Below, piece after piece: positions 1 through 9,539 of a stretch of DNA of 64,000 nucleotides. Source of the stretch: Oxytricha trifallax (Eukaryota > Ciliophora > Spirotrichea > Sporadotrichida > Oxytrichidae). Each line of letters starts with the position of its first letter. Position 1 is the stretch's first letter. The DNA lies in assembly GCA_000711775.1 (NCBI GenBank), contig ARYC01001283.1, positions 1-64,000 on the forward strand, given 5' to 3'. The notes beneath the pieces were generated by a model. The model saw nothing but the letters and a program-made list of their open reading frames with translations, was not told where the DNA came from and ran no database searches. The translations under genes were made by a program, and so were the position numbers.

Positions 1-311
1 ATGTTGCTCTTCAAGCTCGAATCAGTTGAGAAGAAATTTTAGCATTCATCACATTAGAATTCTTTAATCTTTTCTAGTGGGAGATGTTCTTTTAACTCCT
101 CAACATATTCGATTAGCGTTTAAATACTTATCTCTGCTATCTGCTTCCTGATATTTATTTCTAGAACAAACACCTTTGATTCAAACTCAAGAGCTTTAAG
201 CTCTGGCTTCTTTTCAATGTATATGATCTCTGGCTTCTTAGTTTATCCAAAGTTTAGCTAAGATTATCCACTGCCAAGTGAGACTGCTTTGCGATTTAAG
301 TTAGCCGCCAT
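1..311 (-). CDS. TBE 57K zinc-finger/kinase protein, N-terminal part (copy 1)
   Basis: Reading TAA/TAG as Gln, the minus strand starts at 311 with MAANLNRKAVSL, the same N-terminus as copy 3, and runs to the window edge. The first C2H2 finger (CDEC..., then NFFSTDSSLK) lies at the far end. Subfamily A proteins start with MAANLNRK, whereas subfamily B proteins start with MRLTFG. The kinase half is outside the window, so integrity cannot be judged. It is divergently transcribed from the 22K gene across about 560 bp of repeat-rich DNA. Confidence 0.75.
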
Positions 312-469
312 GTTTAAATTCAAATTTAAATTTCTATTATAAAGCTCTATAACCTCTCTTGTTATAGTAACTTTGTATAGGAGTTGGTACTGCAACAACA
401 ATGGTTGCTTCTTAGGCGTTAGACATCATATTTATACTAAGTTTATAACTATAAATTTTCTAAATTCAT

Positions 470-690
470 GCTTAATATTTTTAATTTTGGTACCAACTTA
501 GATAAAATTCAGGTTGGTACTGGTACCAATTAAGTTTTGAACCATTTTGGAACTTTTCCATTAAAAAATCATCAGTTAAAAAGTAGGTACTAATTAAGTA
601 TTGGTACTATTAAATTGGTACCAATTAAAATTAAACGAATTTAGTACCAGTACTAATTAAATTTAAACAAATTTAGTACTAATTTAATGG
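470..690. promoter_or_regulatory. GTAC/TTAATTA repeat region between 57K and 22K (copy 1)
   Basis: Many near-palindromic motifs such as GGTACCAATTAA, GTACTAATTAA and TTGGTACT are clustered here. The same region of copy 3 (24810-25020) and copy 7 (53800-53960) has matching arrays, and subfamily B has a variant array. The position between divergent genes suggests a shared promoter or protein-binding array; that role is inferred. Confidence 0.5.
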
Positions 691-876
691 AACTAAATTG
701 ATAAAAATGGAGCTCCATCACTGCAGTTTGTTACAGCTTCTGCAAACTTTCTCCACGTATCTTGCAGGGTTGACCTCCTATAAGATGCCCATATTTAATA
801 GTAAGATTTTAAACAATAGGATCCAGAAGTCTATAAGTTATAATTTGAAATTCCATTTATAGGAAGAGGAACAAAG

Positions 877-1666
877 ATGGAATCACTCAATGATCAAATG
901 AAAAGAGTCGAGGCTCAAGAAATGATATCAAGATTCAGAAGTAAGGAAGATCTCTATCGATACCTAACTTTACATGGTAAGATAACTCGATGATTATTAA
1001 CATATTAAACAGTTGGTTTATTCCTTCCTACGATGGAAGGTACCAAAATTTCATTCTTGAAAGCAATACTTTGTGAGGAGAAGAAAGCCTTTAAAAATAA
1101 AGAGATTAAACTAATCGAAATTCCCAACTACCCTGAGATTTCAGTCACTAATCTTTAAAAGATGCCATGTTAGATGAGGAAGTGGTAGTTTACCTTCCTA
1201 CCAAGAAACAACTCTCTAAAAAACTACCAGAGAGGAACTTTTTCTTTGGTGTTCTTGGTACAATAAAAGAGGATTATCTTAGAGAAATTATTGAAGAAGC
1301 ACATAAGAAACGATAATCTATTTCTCCTGAAGACTAGAAGAAGCAAGGCATTCTAATAAGCTCAGCTTGGCTAGAGGAACTTAAGAAGCATCCTTATCTT
1401 TCAAGTAAGCTTTGACATATAACTTTGTAGGAAAATCAGGCACTGGTATATATCTTATGAAAGAGCATGCTAAGGTTCATAGAGAGAGAAAGTCACAAAA
1501 AATTCATGAAGTGAGCAAGAGACTTTATAAAGATGTTTAAAAGCCAGATGAAATGAACATAGATGCAGGAGCTGGCACAAAGAGAAGAAATATGGGCCCA
1601 AACAAGCCATAAGAAGAGGAGAAGAAAGAGAAGCCAAAGTCATTTATAGGCCAATTTAATATGTGA
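877..1666 (+). pseudogene. TBE 22K protein gene (copy 1), two introns, one frameshift
   Basis: Starts MESLNDQMKRVEAQEM and ends ...IGQFNM followed by TGA at 1664-1666. Two short GT...AG introns are visible: 977-1012 (36 nt) and 1405-1430 (26 nt). Removing them restores the frame shared by the other copies (HVGLFLPTMEG; LSRKSGTGIYLMKE). A one-base deletion near 1158 (compared with copy 3, SVTNLYEDAM) breaks the frame, so this copy is probably inactive. The protein has a K/R/E-rich C-terminus (GTKRR...EEEKKEKP). I recognise it only as the TBE 22K product; its function is unknown. Confidence 0.75.
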
Positions 1667-1672
1667 ATATAT

Positions 1673-2734
1673 TCATTCGTTTAAATCTAAAACTTATTTA
1701 TAAACATTCATTCTTCACTCTCTCGCACAAATTGTTGTCTTATTACGCTCACTCTCTTACAGCTGCTTTGAATAAAGTCTACTATATCGATGGGCAAGTC
1801 ATGCATAAGATGATACAGCAGAAGCTTCTTGTAGTGAGTCTTTATTTAACTCCAGTAGAATTCTATTCCATTAAATTAAGGGCTGTAAGGAACGTTGTAT
1901 ATAGGAGTTATGTTTAACTCTTCATAAGCTTTCTTAGACTCCTTAGTCTTATGAACTGATAGGTTATCAACAAACAGGATGATCTCTTGGTTGCTATACT
2001 TCTCTCTGAGCTTATGTAGGATCTCTATATACTACTCTCGCTTAATAGAGCGAGGGTGAATCACATAACTCTCTAAGCCTGAATTTTCACTTATACCAGC
2101 TAAAATTGCATGAGTGACTACCTTTACTTTTTAGTCATAAACTTCTATGTTATCATACTTCTTGTACCTTGACTTATTAATAAAAGTGTTGAACGTAAAC
2201 ACAGCTTCATCTGCATGTATGAACTTGATGTTATTATCAATAGCTCTCTGCATTTAATCATATATATAGTTTAAATTATTGCTATAAAATGGCACTGTAA
2301 ATCAATCACTTTCTTAACTCTGTTGACAGTCTTGAAAGTAATACCATTTCGTCTATAAATATTGGCTATAGTCTAAGGAGAGATACGCATGTCTGGAAAC
2401 TTGCGATGAAACACGACAGCTCGTTAGTCAAGAGGAAAGTGAGCCCAATATTGTAATGTCTTAGAGACACAGAGATAGTCAATATGGACCTGTGAGAACT
2501 TTTATTTTCTTGCAGGATGTTTTCAAGAGCCTGAGTTATAATGTTAAACAGCTACAAGCAATGATACCTAACAGTTGGGGCACTCTTTTGTAGGAGTCTT
2601 GCTATGGCTGTATAATTCAACACTGGTTTGACTTAGTCTATATTAATACTTGTACCTTAGCTAAGCTTAAGCAGTAAATCTAAATATTAATCATCATAAA
2701 TAGACCCTAAATTTCGCTAATTTCAATTTCTCAT
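1673..2734 (-). pseudogene. TBE 42K transposase, DD34E (copy 1)
   Basis: Minus-strand gene from ATG at 2734 to TGA at 1673-1675, about 354 codons, the same length as the other copies. Recognisable parts are a helix-turn-helix-like N-terminus (about 2350-2700), the first catalytic Asp in HADEAVFTF (about 2195-2230), the second Asp in LFVDNLSV (about 1960), and the Glu in FNGIEFY (about 1855-1870). It belongs to the IS630/Tc1/mariner superfamily. Several small frame breaks relative to copy 7 suggest a decayed gene. It ends 6 bp from the 22K stop, tail to tail. Confidence 0.8.
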
Positions 2735-2837
2735 TTTGTAAATTGGCATAATTTCTCTACTAACCCCAATAAGACTCCAACTATACTCTACAAATCAAAG
2801 CACTTATAAACCTCACTAAGGGGTTTTGGGGTTTTGA

Positions 2838-3850
2838 TTAGGCTAACCTTGAAAATTTCTTTAAAGTTTTAATATTTTGTCAACTTTTTTTTAAGCAAAT
2901 TATTTACACAAATTTAGAATGATCCTAAAGTAAAGCTTCTTAAATGGGAAATGTAGGTTTTGACTAGTTTGCTCTGAATAAGATAAGATTTCTATAGAAA
3001 CGATCGATGAATTAGCCTTGAAAATGTCTTTAAAGTTTCAATATTTTGTTAAGTTTTTTTTGAAGCAAATTATTTAAACAAATTCAGAATGATACTAAAG
3101 TAAAGCTACTTAAATGGAATTGTTGTTTTCGACGAATTTGCTCTCAATACGATAAGATTTCTCCAATATCGAGCAATGGATTAGCCTTGAAAATGTCTTC
3201 AAAGTTTTAATATTTTGTCAACTTTTTTTGAAGCCAATTATTTACACAAATTTAGAATGATCCTAGAGTAAAGCTACTTAAATTGGAAATGTAGTTTTCG
3301 ATATGTTTACTCTCAATACGATAAGATTTCTCCAATATCGAGCAATGGATTAGCCTTGAAAATGTCTTCAAAGTTTTAATATTTTGTAAACTTTTTTTAA
3401 ATAAAATTATTTACACAAATTTAGAATGATCCTAGAGTAAAGCTACTTAAATGGGAAATGAAGTTTTCGACTAGTTTGCTCTGAATACGATAAGATTTCT
3501 CCAGTTACGAGAAATGATTAGCCTAGAAAATGTCTTCAAAGTTTCAATATTTTGTCAATTTTTTTTAAATAAAATTATTTACACAAATTCAGAATGATAC
3601 TAAAGTAAAGCTACTTAAATGGAATTGTTGTTTTCGACTAGTTTGCTACGAAATACGATACAGATTTCTCCAGTTACGAGAAATGATTAGCCTAGAAAAT
3701 GTCTTCAAAGTTTCAATATTTTGTCAATTTTTTTTAAATAAAATTATTTACACAAATTCAGAATGATACTAAAGTAAAGCTACTTAAATGGAATTGTTGT
3801 TTTCGACGAATTTGCTCTGAATACGATAAGATTTCTGCAGAAACGAGCAT
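2838..3850. repeat. Satellite array, about six units of ~170 bp
   Basis: The sequence ATTAGCCTTGAAAATGTC and its variants recur near 2838, 3010, 3180, 3349, 3516 and 3686, a spacing of 167-171 bp. Each unit also contains TTTTAATATTTTGTCAA, a GAATGATCCTA(G/A)AGTAAAGC block and ATACGATAAGATTTCT. Units differ at a few per cent of positions. No coding potential is seen. TBE copy 1 abuts the array exactly at an ATTAG position of the unit. A 170-bp repeat is known from Oxytricha germline DNA; I cannot confirm identity without a search. Confidence 0.9.
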
Positions 3851-5464
3851 CATATTTATAAATTATACTTGTTTTATCATTTTTGGTTCACGTTAATCTA
3901 GCATTTTAAGAACAGTAGTTTCTATTCAAATCTTATAAAACTTAATCTGGGTATTTAGAGGTCAAGGAACAATAGTAGATACATTGGATAGCAGTCAAAG
4001 AAGTAATGAAGGTTATCTGGGGACTTTTCGAAGTCACAAAAACTATGCCAAGCACTCTTTCTTTAGCTTGAAGCCACGCTATCTCTAAAAGTACTCAGTA
4101 AGTGAAGTCCCAAGGTATCTAGTTTGAAAGATGAGCCCAAAAAACTATGATTTTCTGGGATTCACAAACCTAGGTCAGTTGTCAACGGCTCTGTGCGGAT
4201 GAGAAAAGATTGACCTCAATTTGGGATCATAAATCTAAAAAGTTAAATTTCTCATGATTTTTACAGCTCTTAAAAACTGCTCAAATATGCCCATTTCGCC
4301 TATTTTCACCGTATTTTATTATTATTATAAATTACACAATTTCCATTTATTTTTGAGTTATACAGTACATCAGCAGTTTTTGGAAAGTTATTCGGGGCAA
4401 ATCTTATAAAACTTTATCTTGTTTTTTATATATCCTAATTTGAAATATTATATTTTTCTGTATTTATTTATTTAGTATTTTAAATTTCTTCAATTTTTAT
4501 TTATTTTATAAGTTTTATTTTTCATATTTAACTTATTGATTTTATAAATTAATGTCTTTTTTTATAATTTCCTTAGGTTTTTGACATTATACTTTGATGT
4601 ATTTTATATCTCAATATGAGCAATACTGTTGTATTATAGAATCAATAATTCTATTTTTTAATTTTGTTGTTCTTCTGCACTTCTGTCATTCTTTCTCCTA
4701 GTCTTCCTTTATATGTACATTGCCTTATACTGTTTTTCAAGTATTTTTGTTATATCTTTTTCATCGAAGAAGTGATTAGATTACTAAATTTCTTATTTCG
4801 GTCTACATAAATCTACGTATAAATAAAAATTAGAATTTTTAAAATTCATGAAATTCTTAATTTACTTTTCAATTAATCATTATATTTTATTTTACATGAA
4901 TAAATATTAATAAAGTTTATAAAATAATTAAACATTAAAAATGAAAACGCAATTAAACTAAGTTGATAAGATGAAAGTTTATGAGAACTTATTAACAGTA
5001 TGAAAAAGCTGAGAGTTTTCATGTATGAAGTCGTCAAGGTGCTGTTACAGTCAAAGTTATACATATAAACTTCTTTGAATATTCAAAGAAGGGATTGACA
5101 AATAAACTCCAATTATTTTAAATCAGAGTTTCTAATGAGTTATAATTTTTTTAAACCTAGAAGAGATCATTGTCTTATTAAACAACAACAAATGTCTACT
5201 TCATTTTTCTGATCATTAAAGAAGTCAAAATATGTGTAATTAAGGAAGGAAGGATTTGCCAATAAATATTAAAACAAAACAAAAACCATAAAAAGCAAAA
5301 GATAAATTAATGCTAAACAGTTTAAACTAAAAATTTGTCAATGATATGCCTGTTGACTAAGCCCTTAATATAAACAATATTAATAAATGAGAGAATTAGA
5401 AATTTATACTGCATATTTCATTTGACTTTTCGAGACAAAACTGTATTGAATAATAGGCATCAAT
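3851..5464. other. Spacer with one weak coding-like block (3970-4190, plus)
   Basis: Between the satellite and TBE copy 2. The plus strand from about 3967 reads GTIVDTLDSSQRSNEGYLG and on to LQKYSVSEVPRYLV before a TGA, with composition richer in D/E/R/G than the surroundings; a second short piece (NYDFLGFTNLGQLSTALCG) follows. This could be a gene segment or chance. From 4300 to 5464 the DNA is very AT-rich and I see no gene, RNA or repeat. Confidence 0.3.
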
Positions 5465-5543
5465 CAAAACCCCAAAACCCCTTAATGAGATTTATAAGTG
5501 CTTTGATTTGTAGGGAATTTGTGAGGGGTGGGTTATTAATTAA

Positions 5544-6604
5544 ATGCGAGACAAAAACAACAAGCGTTTGGGGTCTATTTATGATGAAGAGTATATAGAT
5601 TTAGTGTTTAAACTGCGTTATGGATGTGATATGTATAGTGAATAAGTCAAACCAGTACTGAACTATAAGTCTATTGCAATGCTCTTAAAGCGTAGTCCAT
5701 CAACTGTTCGCTCTCACTGCTTGAAAGCTGTGTAATTAAAGAAATAATAGCTGAATTCTTAGCCTAAGAGGAAGTCAAAGTTTCAATAAAAGCATATTGA
5801 CTATTATTAATGAAAAAACTTTGAAGTATTGGGCTCACTTCTCTCTTGACCAACGAGCTATTATGTTTCACCGCTAGTTCCCTGAGTTGAAGATCTCTGC
5901 ATAGTCTGTTTCTAACATTTATAAACGAAATGGTATCTCTTACAAAGGTGTGAATCGTATCAAGAGAGTGATTGATTTCACTCTGCCATTTTACAACAAC
6001 AACTTAAATTATATTTATAATTAAATGCAGAGAGCCTAATAGAATAATATTAAGTTTATTCAAGCTGACGAGGCTGCGTTTACATTCAACACTTTCATCT
6101 AGAAGTCTTGGTATAAGAGACATAGCAACATAGAAGTAGATGACTAGAAAGTCAAGGTATAAACAATGGCAATTCTTGGAGGTATTAGCGAGGATGCTGG
6201 TTTAGAAACTTATGTTATTCATTCGCTCTATTAAGACAGAGCAGTATATTAAGTTCTTAGAGCAGCTGAGAGAGAAGGACCCTGAATAAGAGATTATACT
6301 GTTTGTTGATAATATTTCAGTTAATAAGACAAAAGAAACAAGGAAGAGTTATGAACAACTTAGAATAACGCCAGTGTTCAACGTACCTTACAGTCCATAG
6401 TTTAATGGAATTGAATTCTACTGGGGTATACTAAAAGGTCATTATAAGAAACTGCTGCTATACCACCTGATGTATGACCTACCTATTGATACAGTCAATT
6501 TTATAAGAAGTTCAGCTAAGAGAGTTGATAATTAGTTGGCATAAAAGTGTGCTAAAGAAGGGAGAATGAATGTATATTAATAAGTTTTGTAGTTAAGTTA
6601 ATGA
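5544..6604 (+). pseudogene. TBE 42K transposase, DD34E (copy 2)
   Basis: ATG at 5544 (MRDKNNKRLGSIYDEEYID), TGA at 6602-6604, about 354 codons with TAA/TAG as Gln. An N-terminal DNA-binding region includes a helix-turn-helix-like stretch (LLKRSPSTVRSHC). Catalytic residues: Asp in FIQADEAAFTF (about 6060), Asp in LFVDN (about 6300), Glu in FNGIEFYWG (about 6410). Counting residues between the last two gives DD34E, the IS630/Tc1/mariner signature. Small frame breaks (near 5800, 5880 and 6220) make this copy inactive as it stands. It is convergent with 22K, with 9 bp between stops. Confidence 0.85.
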
Positions 6605-6613
6605 ATATATAAG

Positions 6614-7398
6614 TCACATTTAAAACTCTTTCGTGAGAGCTGGCTTCTCTTTCTTTTCTTCTACTTCTTGCATCCCACCTCAAAAGTTTCTTCTCTTGCT
6701 GCCAGCTCCAGCATCTATGTTCATTGACACTGGAGGCTAAATATTTGAATAAAGTCTCTTGATAACTTCATACTTGTCTGCGACTTTCGCTCTCTGTGAA
6801 GCTTGCTCTATTCCTTCATCAAAAGATGCCAGTACCAAAATTTTCTAAAGAGTTAAGCTACAAATCTTACTTGAAATATAAGGGTGCTTATGCAGCTCAG
6901 AAAGCCAGCTCTCACTTATCTTGATCCCTTGTCTGTCCTTATCTTCTGAAGAGATGCTGTAAATTTTCTTATGAGATTCTTGAATAATTTCTTTCAAGTA
7001 ATCACCTTTAATTGTTGCAAGTATACCAAAGAAATAGGTTCTTTCAGGCAGCTTATTTGACAACTGCTTCTTAGTAGGCAGGTACAGCGAAACCTCTGGG
7101 TCATTCATAGCATCATCATATAAGTTAGTCACTGAGATTTCTGGATAGTTTGGAATCTTGCAAACTTTACATCTTAAGTTTTCAATGCTTTCTTCTCTTC
7201 GCAGAGTATGGCTCTTAAAAATGAAATTTTAGTACCTTCCATCGTTGGCAGGAACAAACCAACTACATAATCAAGATTAGCCACTTGGAGTTCATTACCT
7301 TGCTGCACCAGGAAGCGATGCAAATCCTCCTTGCTTCTAAATCTTTGAATCAATTCTTGCGCTTACACTCTTTTCATTGCATCATTCATTGACGCCAT
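6614..7398 (-). pseudogene. TBE 22K protein gene (copy 2)
   Basis: Minus strand, ATG at 7398 (MASMNDAMKRV...). Contains the conserved blocks LDYVVGLFLPTMEG, YLPTKKQLSNKLPER and KGDYLKEIIQESHKK. The two introns seen in other copies are recognisable, including a 26-nt one near 6837-6862. A frameshift near 7160 and a TGA in the C-terminal tail (compared with copy 5) make it defective. The family C-terminus is basic/acidic (AGSKRRN...EEKKEKP). Function is unknown beyond its membership of the TBE gene set. Confidence 0.75.
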
Positions 7399-7465
7399 CT
7401 TGTTAACAGATCTAAGAAATGATATTCAAATTTAAGTTTATTGATTTCAATTATATACCTCTGAA

Positions 7466-7500
7466 AAACTTACTATTAAATATGGGCATCCTATAGGAGG
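7466..7500. promoter_or_regulatory. Conserved 35-bp block upstream of 22K (copy 2)
   Basis: The sequence around GGGCATCCTATAGGAGGTCAACC lies 70-100 bp upstream of the 22K start. It recurs almost unchanged in copy 1 (768-800), 3 (25088-25120), 5 (45888-45920) and 7 (53690-53722), and is degraded in 4 and 8. It is better conserved between subfamilies A and B than the coding sequence beside it, which suggests a core promoter or binding site. Confidence 0.5.
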
Positions 7501-7594
7501 TCAACCTCTAAGAAGGATATGGAGAAGGTTTAGTGAACTGGTTTCAAACTTGAGAGATTGATATCAATTTCTACTGTTATAGTTCCATATTTTT

Positions 7595-7775
7595 AAATTT
7601 AAATTGGTACGTACTTAATTAGGAGCAGCTCTTAAAATGCTAGTACTTAATTAGGAGTATTAATTAAAGCTAGTACTTAATTAGGACCACCATAAATTTA
7701 ATCATAAAATCACAAAATACCTCCTAAAGCAGTACGTACTTAATTAGGTGCACCTCCTAAATCGGTACGTACTAT
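7595..7775. promoter_or_regulatory. Array of TAGTACTTAATTAGGA motifs (copy 2)
   Basis: At least five copies of GTACTTAATTAGG in about 170 bp, some preceded by GTAC to give GTACGTAC. The array lies between the divergent 22K and 57K genes. Copies 5 (45620-45790) and 8 (62030-62150) have the same array. It probably holds the bidirectional promoter or binding sites for an element protein; no function is shown by the sequence alone. Confidence 0.5.
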
Positions 7776-8011
7776 AATCAACATATTATTGATAGTAAAA
7801 ATGGTTACTTTCTCACCCATTTTTAGAGCTGGTTCGTCTCTTAGTGCTCATTTATCTTCGCTAGTACTCTAAGAACTTCCCTTGAAACTTGTAGGCTTGC
7901 AAAGCTCTCATATAAGCTCTCAGTTATAGAGGCAGTTTTATAATTTTAAATTCAAATTTAAATATGAGCGCTAACATTTTAAGAAAAACAACAGCACTTC
8001 CATCAAACTAA

Positions 8012-9413
8012 ATGAGACTTACCTTTGGGAGAAATAAAAAGTGCGATAGCTGCGAGATGAACTCTCATAAGGAACTACCAGAGCTATCACTTGATGTCTC
8101 TGTTATTAAAATAGAAATTAATAATAGAGAATTAATGGCAAACAAGTGCGTGGGAGACAGAGAGGAGGAGAAATGTATTAATGAAATTCCTATACAAACT
8201 GAAGAAGTTGAAGTCTATTTTTGTGAGTTATGTGAGAGAGATTTTGCTTATAAATCAAGCTGGTACAGACATTTGAAGGAGGATAGAGAAGCCAAGCCCA
8301 CTGTATACTTAAAGCATGATAAAATAGATGGAAAGTATGACTGCTTTGAGTGCCATAAGCAATACTCTCATACAAGAGACCTAAAGAAGCATCTATTAAA
8401 AGCTCACAAGAAAGATATAGAAGTTGAGAATCATGAAGTTGAGCTGAAGCTTCTAAACAAAATAAAAAGCGAGGGAATATTCTAAGGTCGTAGTACCTGA
8501 ATAAGCTAGAGAGTTAGAGTACGTTAAGAAGGCACGCAACCAATTTACCTCTGAAATAACAAAAATTATGATCAAGATTCAATACAAGAAAATACAGGTT
8601 CTTGCTTAAATTGACCTAGACACTTCTCTTTAAAGCTACCTAATAATAGAAGACTCCTTTGATAAGAAAGTTATCAATGATCATCAATACGCATACAAGG
8701 TGTATCCCTTCAACTATCTCTTAAGTGATGATAAATATCAGATGGAGTTTACAAATGAGTATCAAGTACTCACTTAAGCTAAATATAAAGAGTGTAGTTA
8801 CTTAATCAAGCAAGATGCTGTTCTTCTTACCAAGGATCATGTGGCTCTCAGACTCCCACTCTATGAAATGACCCTCAGAGATTTTATTACTGATCAAAGG
8901 AATCAAAAGTAGCTTGCTTTGATAGCAACCTAAACCTTACAAGGTATAAAAGAGTTACATAAGTTAGGCTTTGTTCATAGAGATTTGAAGCCTGAGAATA
9001 TTATGATAAACTTCTCACCTGTAAGAGTGGCAATTATTGACTTCAACAGAGCATTAAGGGTGGAAGTATCAAGGCTAGGAAGTGTTATGGGAACTCCAGG
9101 CTATTATCCTGAAAGAGAAGACTGGAGAGATGGAGATTATTAATGGGATGTGTGGGCTTTAGCAGCAATAATAATAGAGTGCGATATGCCTTGCAACGAT
9201 TACTACTCTACCAGGTGTGAGAAAGATGCAAAGCAAAGAATCAAGTAATTTATAGATAAAACCAGAGTCTCTCAATCATTAAAATAAATGGCAGAGTCAA
9301 TAATATTAAAACCAAACTCTAGATCAGACATAATATAAGAGCAGATAGAGTTGTGGTTAAGTAAGATAAACTTCAGGCCTCTACCACATGATCCAAAAGT
9401 GCATTTTGAGTGA
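8012..9413 (+). pseudogene. TBE 57K C2H2 zinc-finger/protein-kinase protein (copy 2), one frameshift
   Basis: ATG at 8012 (MRLTFGRNKKCDSCEMN), TGA at 9411-9413. Two C2H2 fingers: CELCERDFAYKSSWYRHLK near 8220 and CFECHKQYSHTRDLKKH near 8345. A single +1 shift near 8465-8505 separates these from an uninterrupted 300-codon kinase half. Kinase motifs: candidate ATP-site Lys in YAYKVYPF (about 8685), HRDLKPENIMI (about 8970), IIDFNRA (DFN where DFG is usual, about 9040), GTPGYYPE (about 9090), WDVWALAAI (about 9145). A eukaryotic-type kinase fold is clear; the altered DFG makes activity uncertain. Confidence 0.88.
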
Positions 9414-9539
9414 TTAAATTAAATACATTTACTATAAATTTCACATTAAAACCTATTAATAACCCCAACCCCTAACAAATTCCCTACAAATCAAAGCACT
9501 TATAAACCTCATTAAGGGGTTTTGGGGTTTTGAATAGCA

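Larger units (their letters stand above)
1..2836 (-). mobile_element. TBE: TBE transposon, copy 1 (subfamily A), left part outside window
   Basis: The right terminus ends in two GGGGTTTT blocks at 2820-2836, followed by ATT, the ANT-type target triplet known for TBEs. The subterminal segment around 2795-2818 (caaatcaaagcacttataaacctc) recurs at every TBE end in the window. Order from the left: 57K (minus), 22K (plus), 42K transposase (minus). The left end and most of 57K lie outside the window. The element sits at the edge of a 170-bp satellite array and appears to be inserted in it. Confidence 0.93.
5465..9532 (+). mobile_element. TBE: TBE transposon, copy 2 (subfamily B), complete ends
   Basis: Bounded by CAAAACCCCAAAACCCC at 5465-5481 and its inverse ending at 9532, flanked on both sides by AAT (5462-5464 and 9533-9535), a 3-bp ANT target duplication. 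Length 4068 bp. Gene order: 42K transposase (plus), 22K (minus), 57K (plus). The terminal inverted repeats continue for roughly 75 bp. This is the best preserved TBE here, especially in the kinase half of 57K. Confidence 0.97.

Noticed and set aside
1663-1917. Plus-strand ORF over the transposase tail (also 25981-26229)
   Set aside because: Antisense shadow of the TBE 42K gene; similarity between the two positions reflects the transposase on the other strand.
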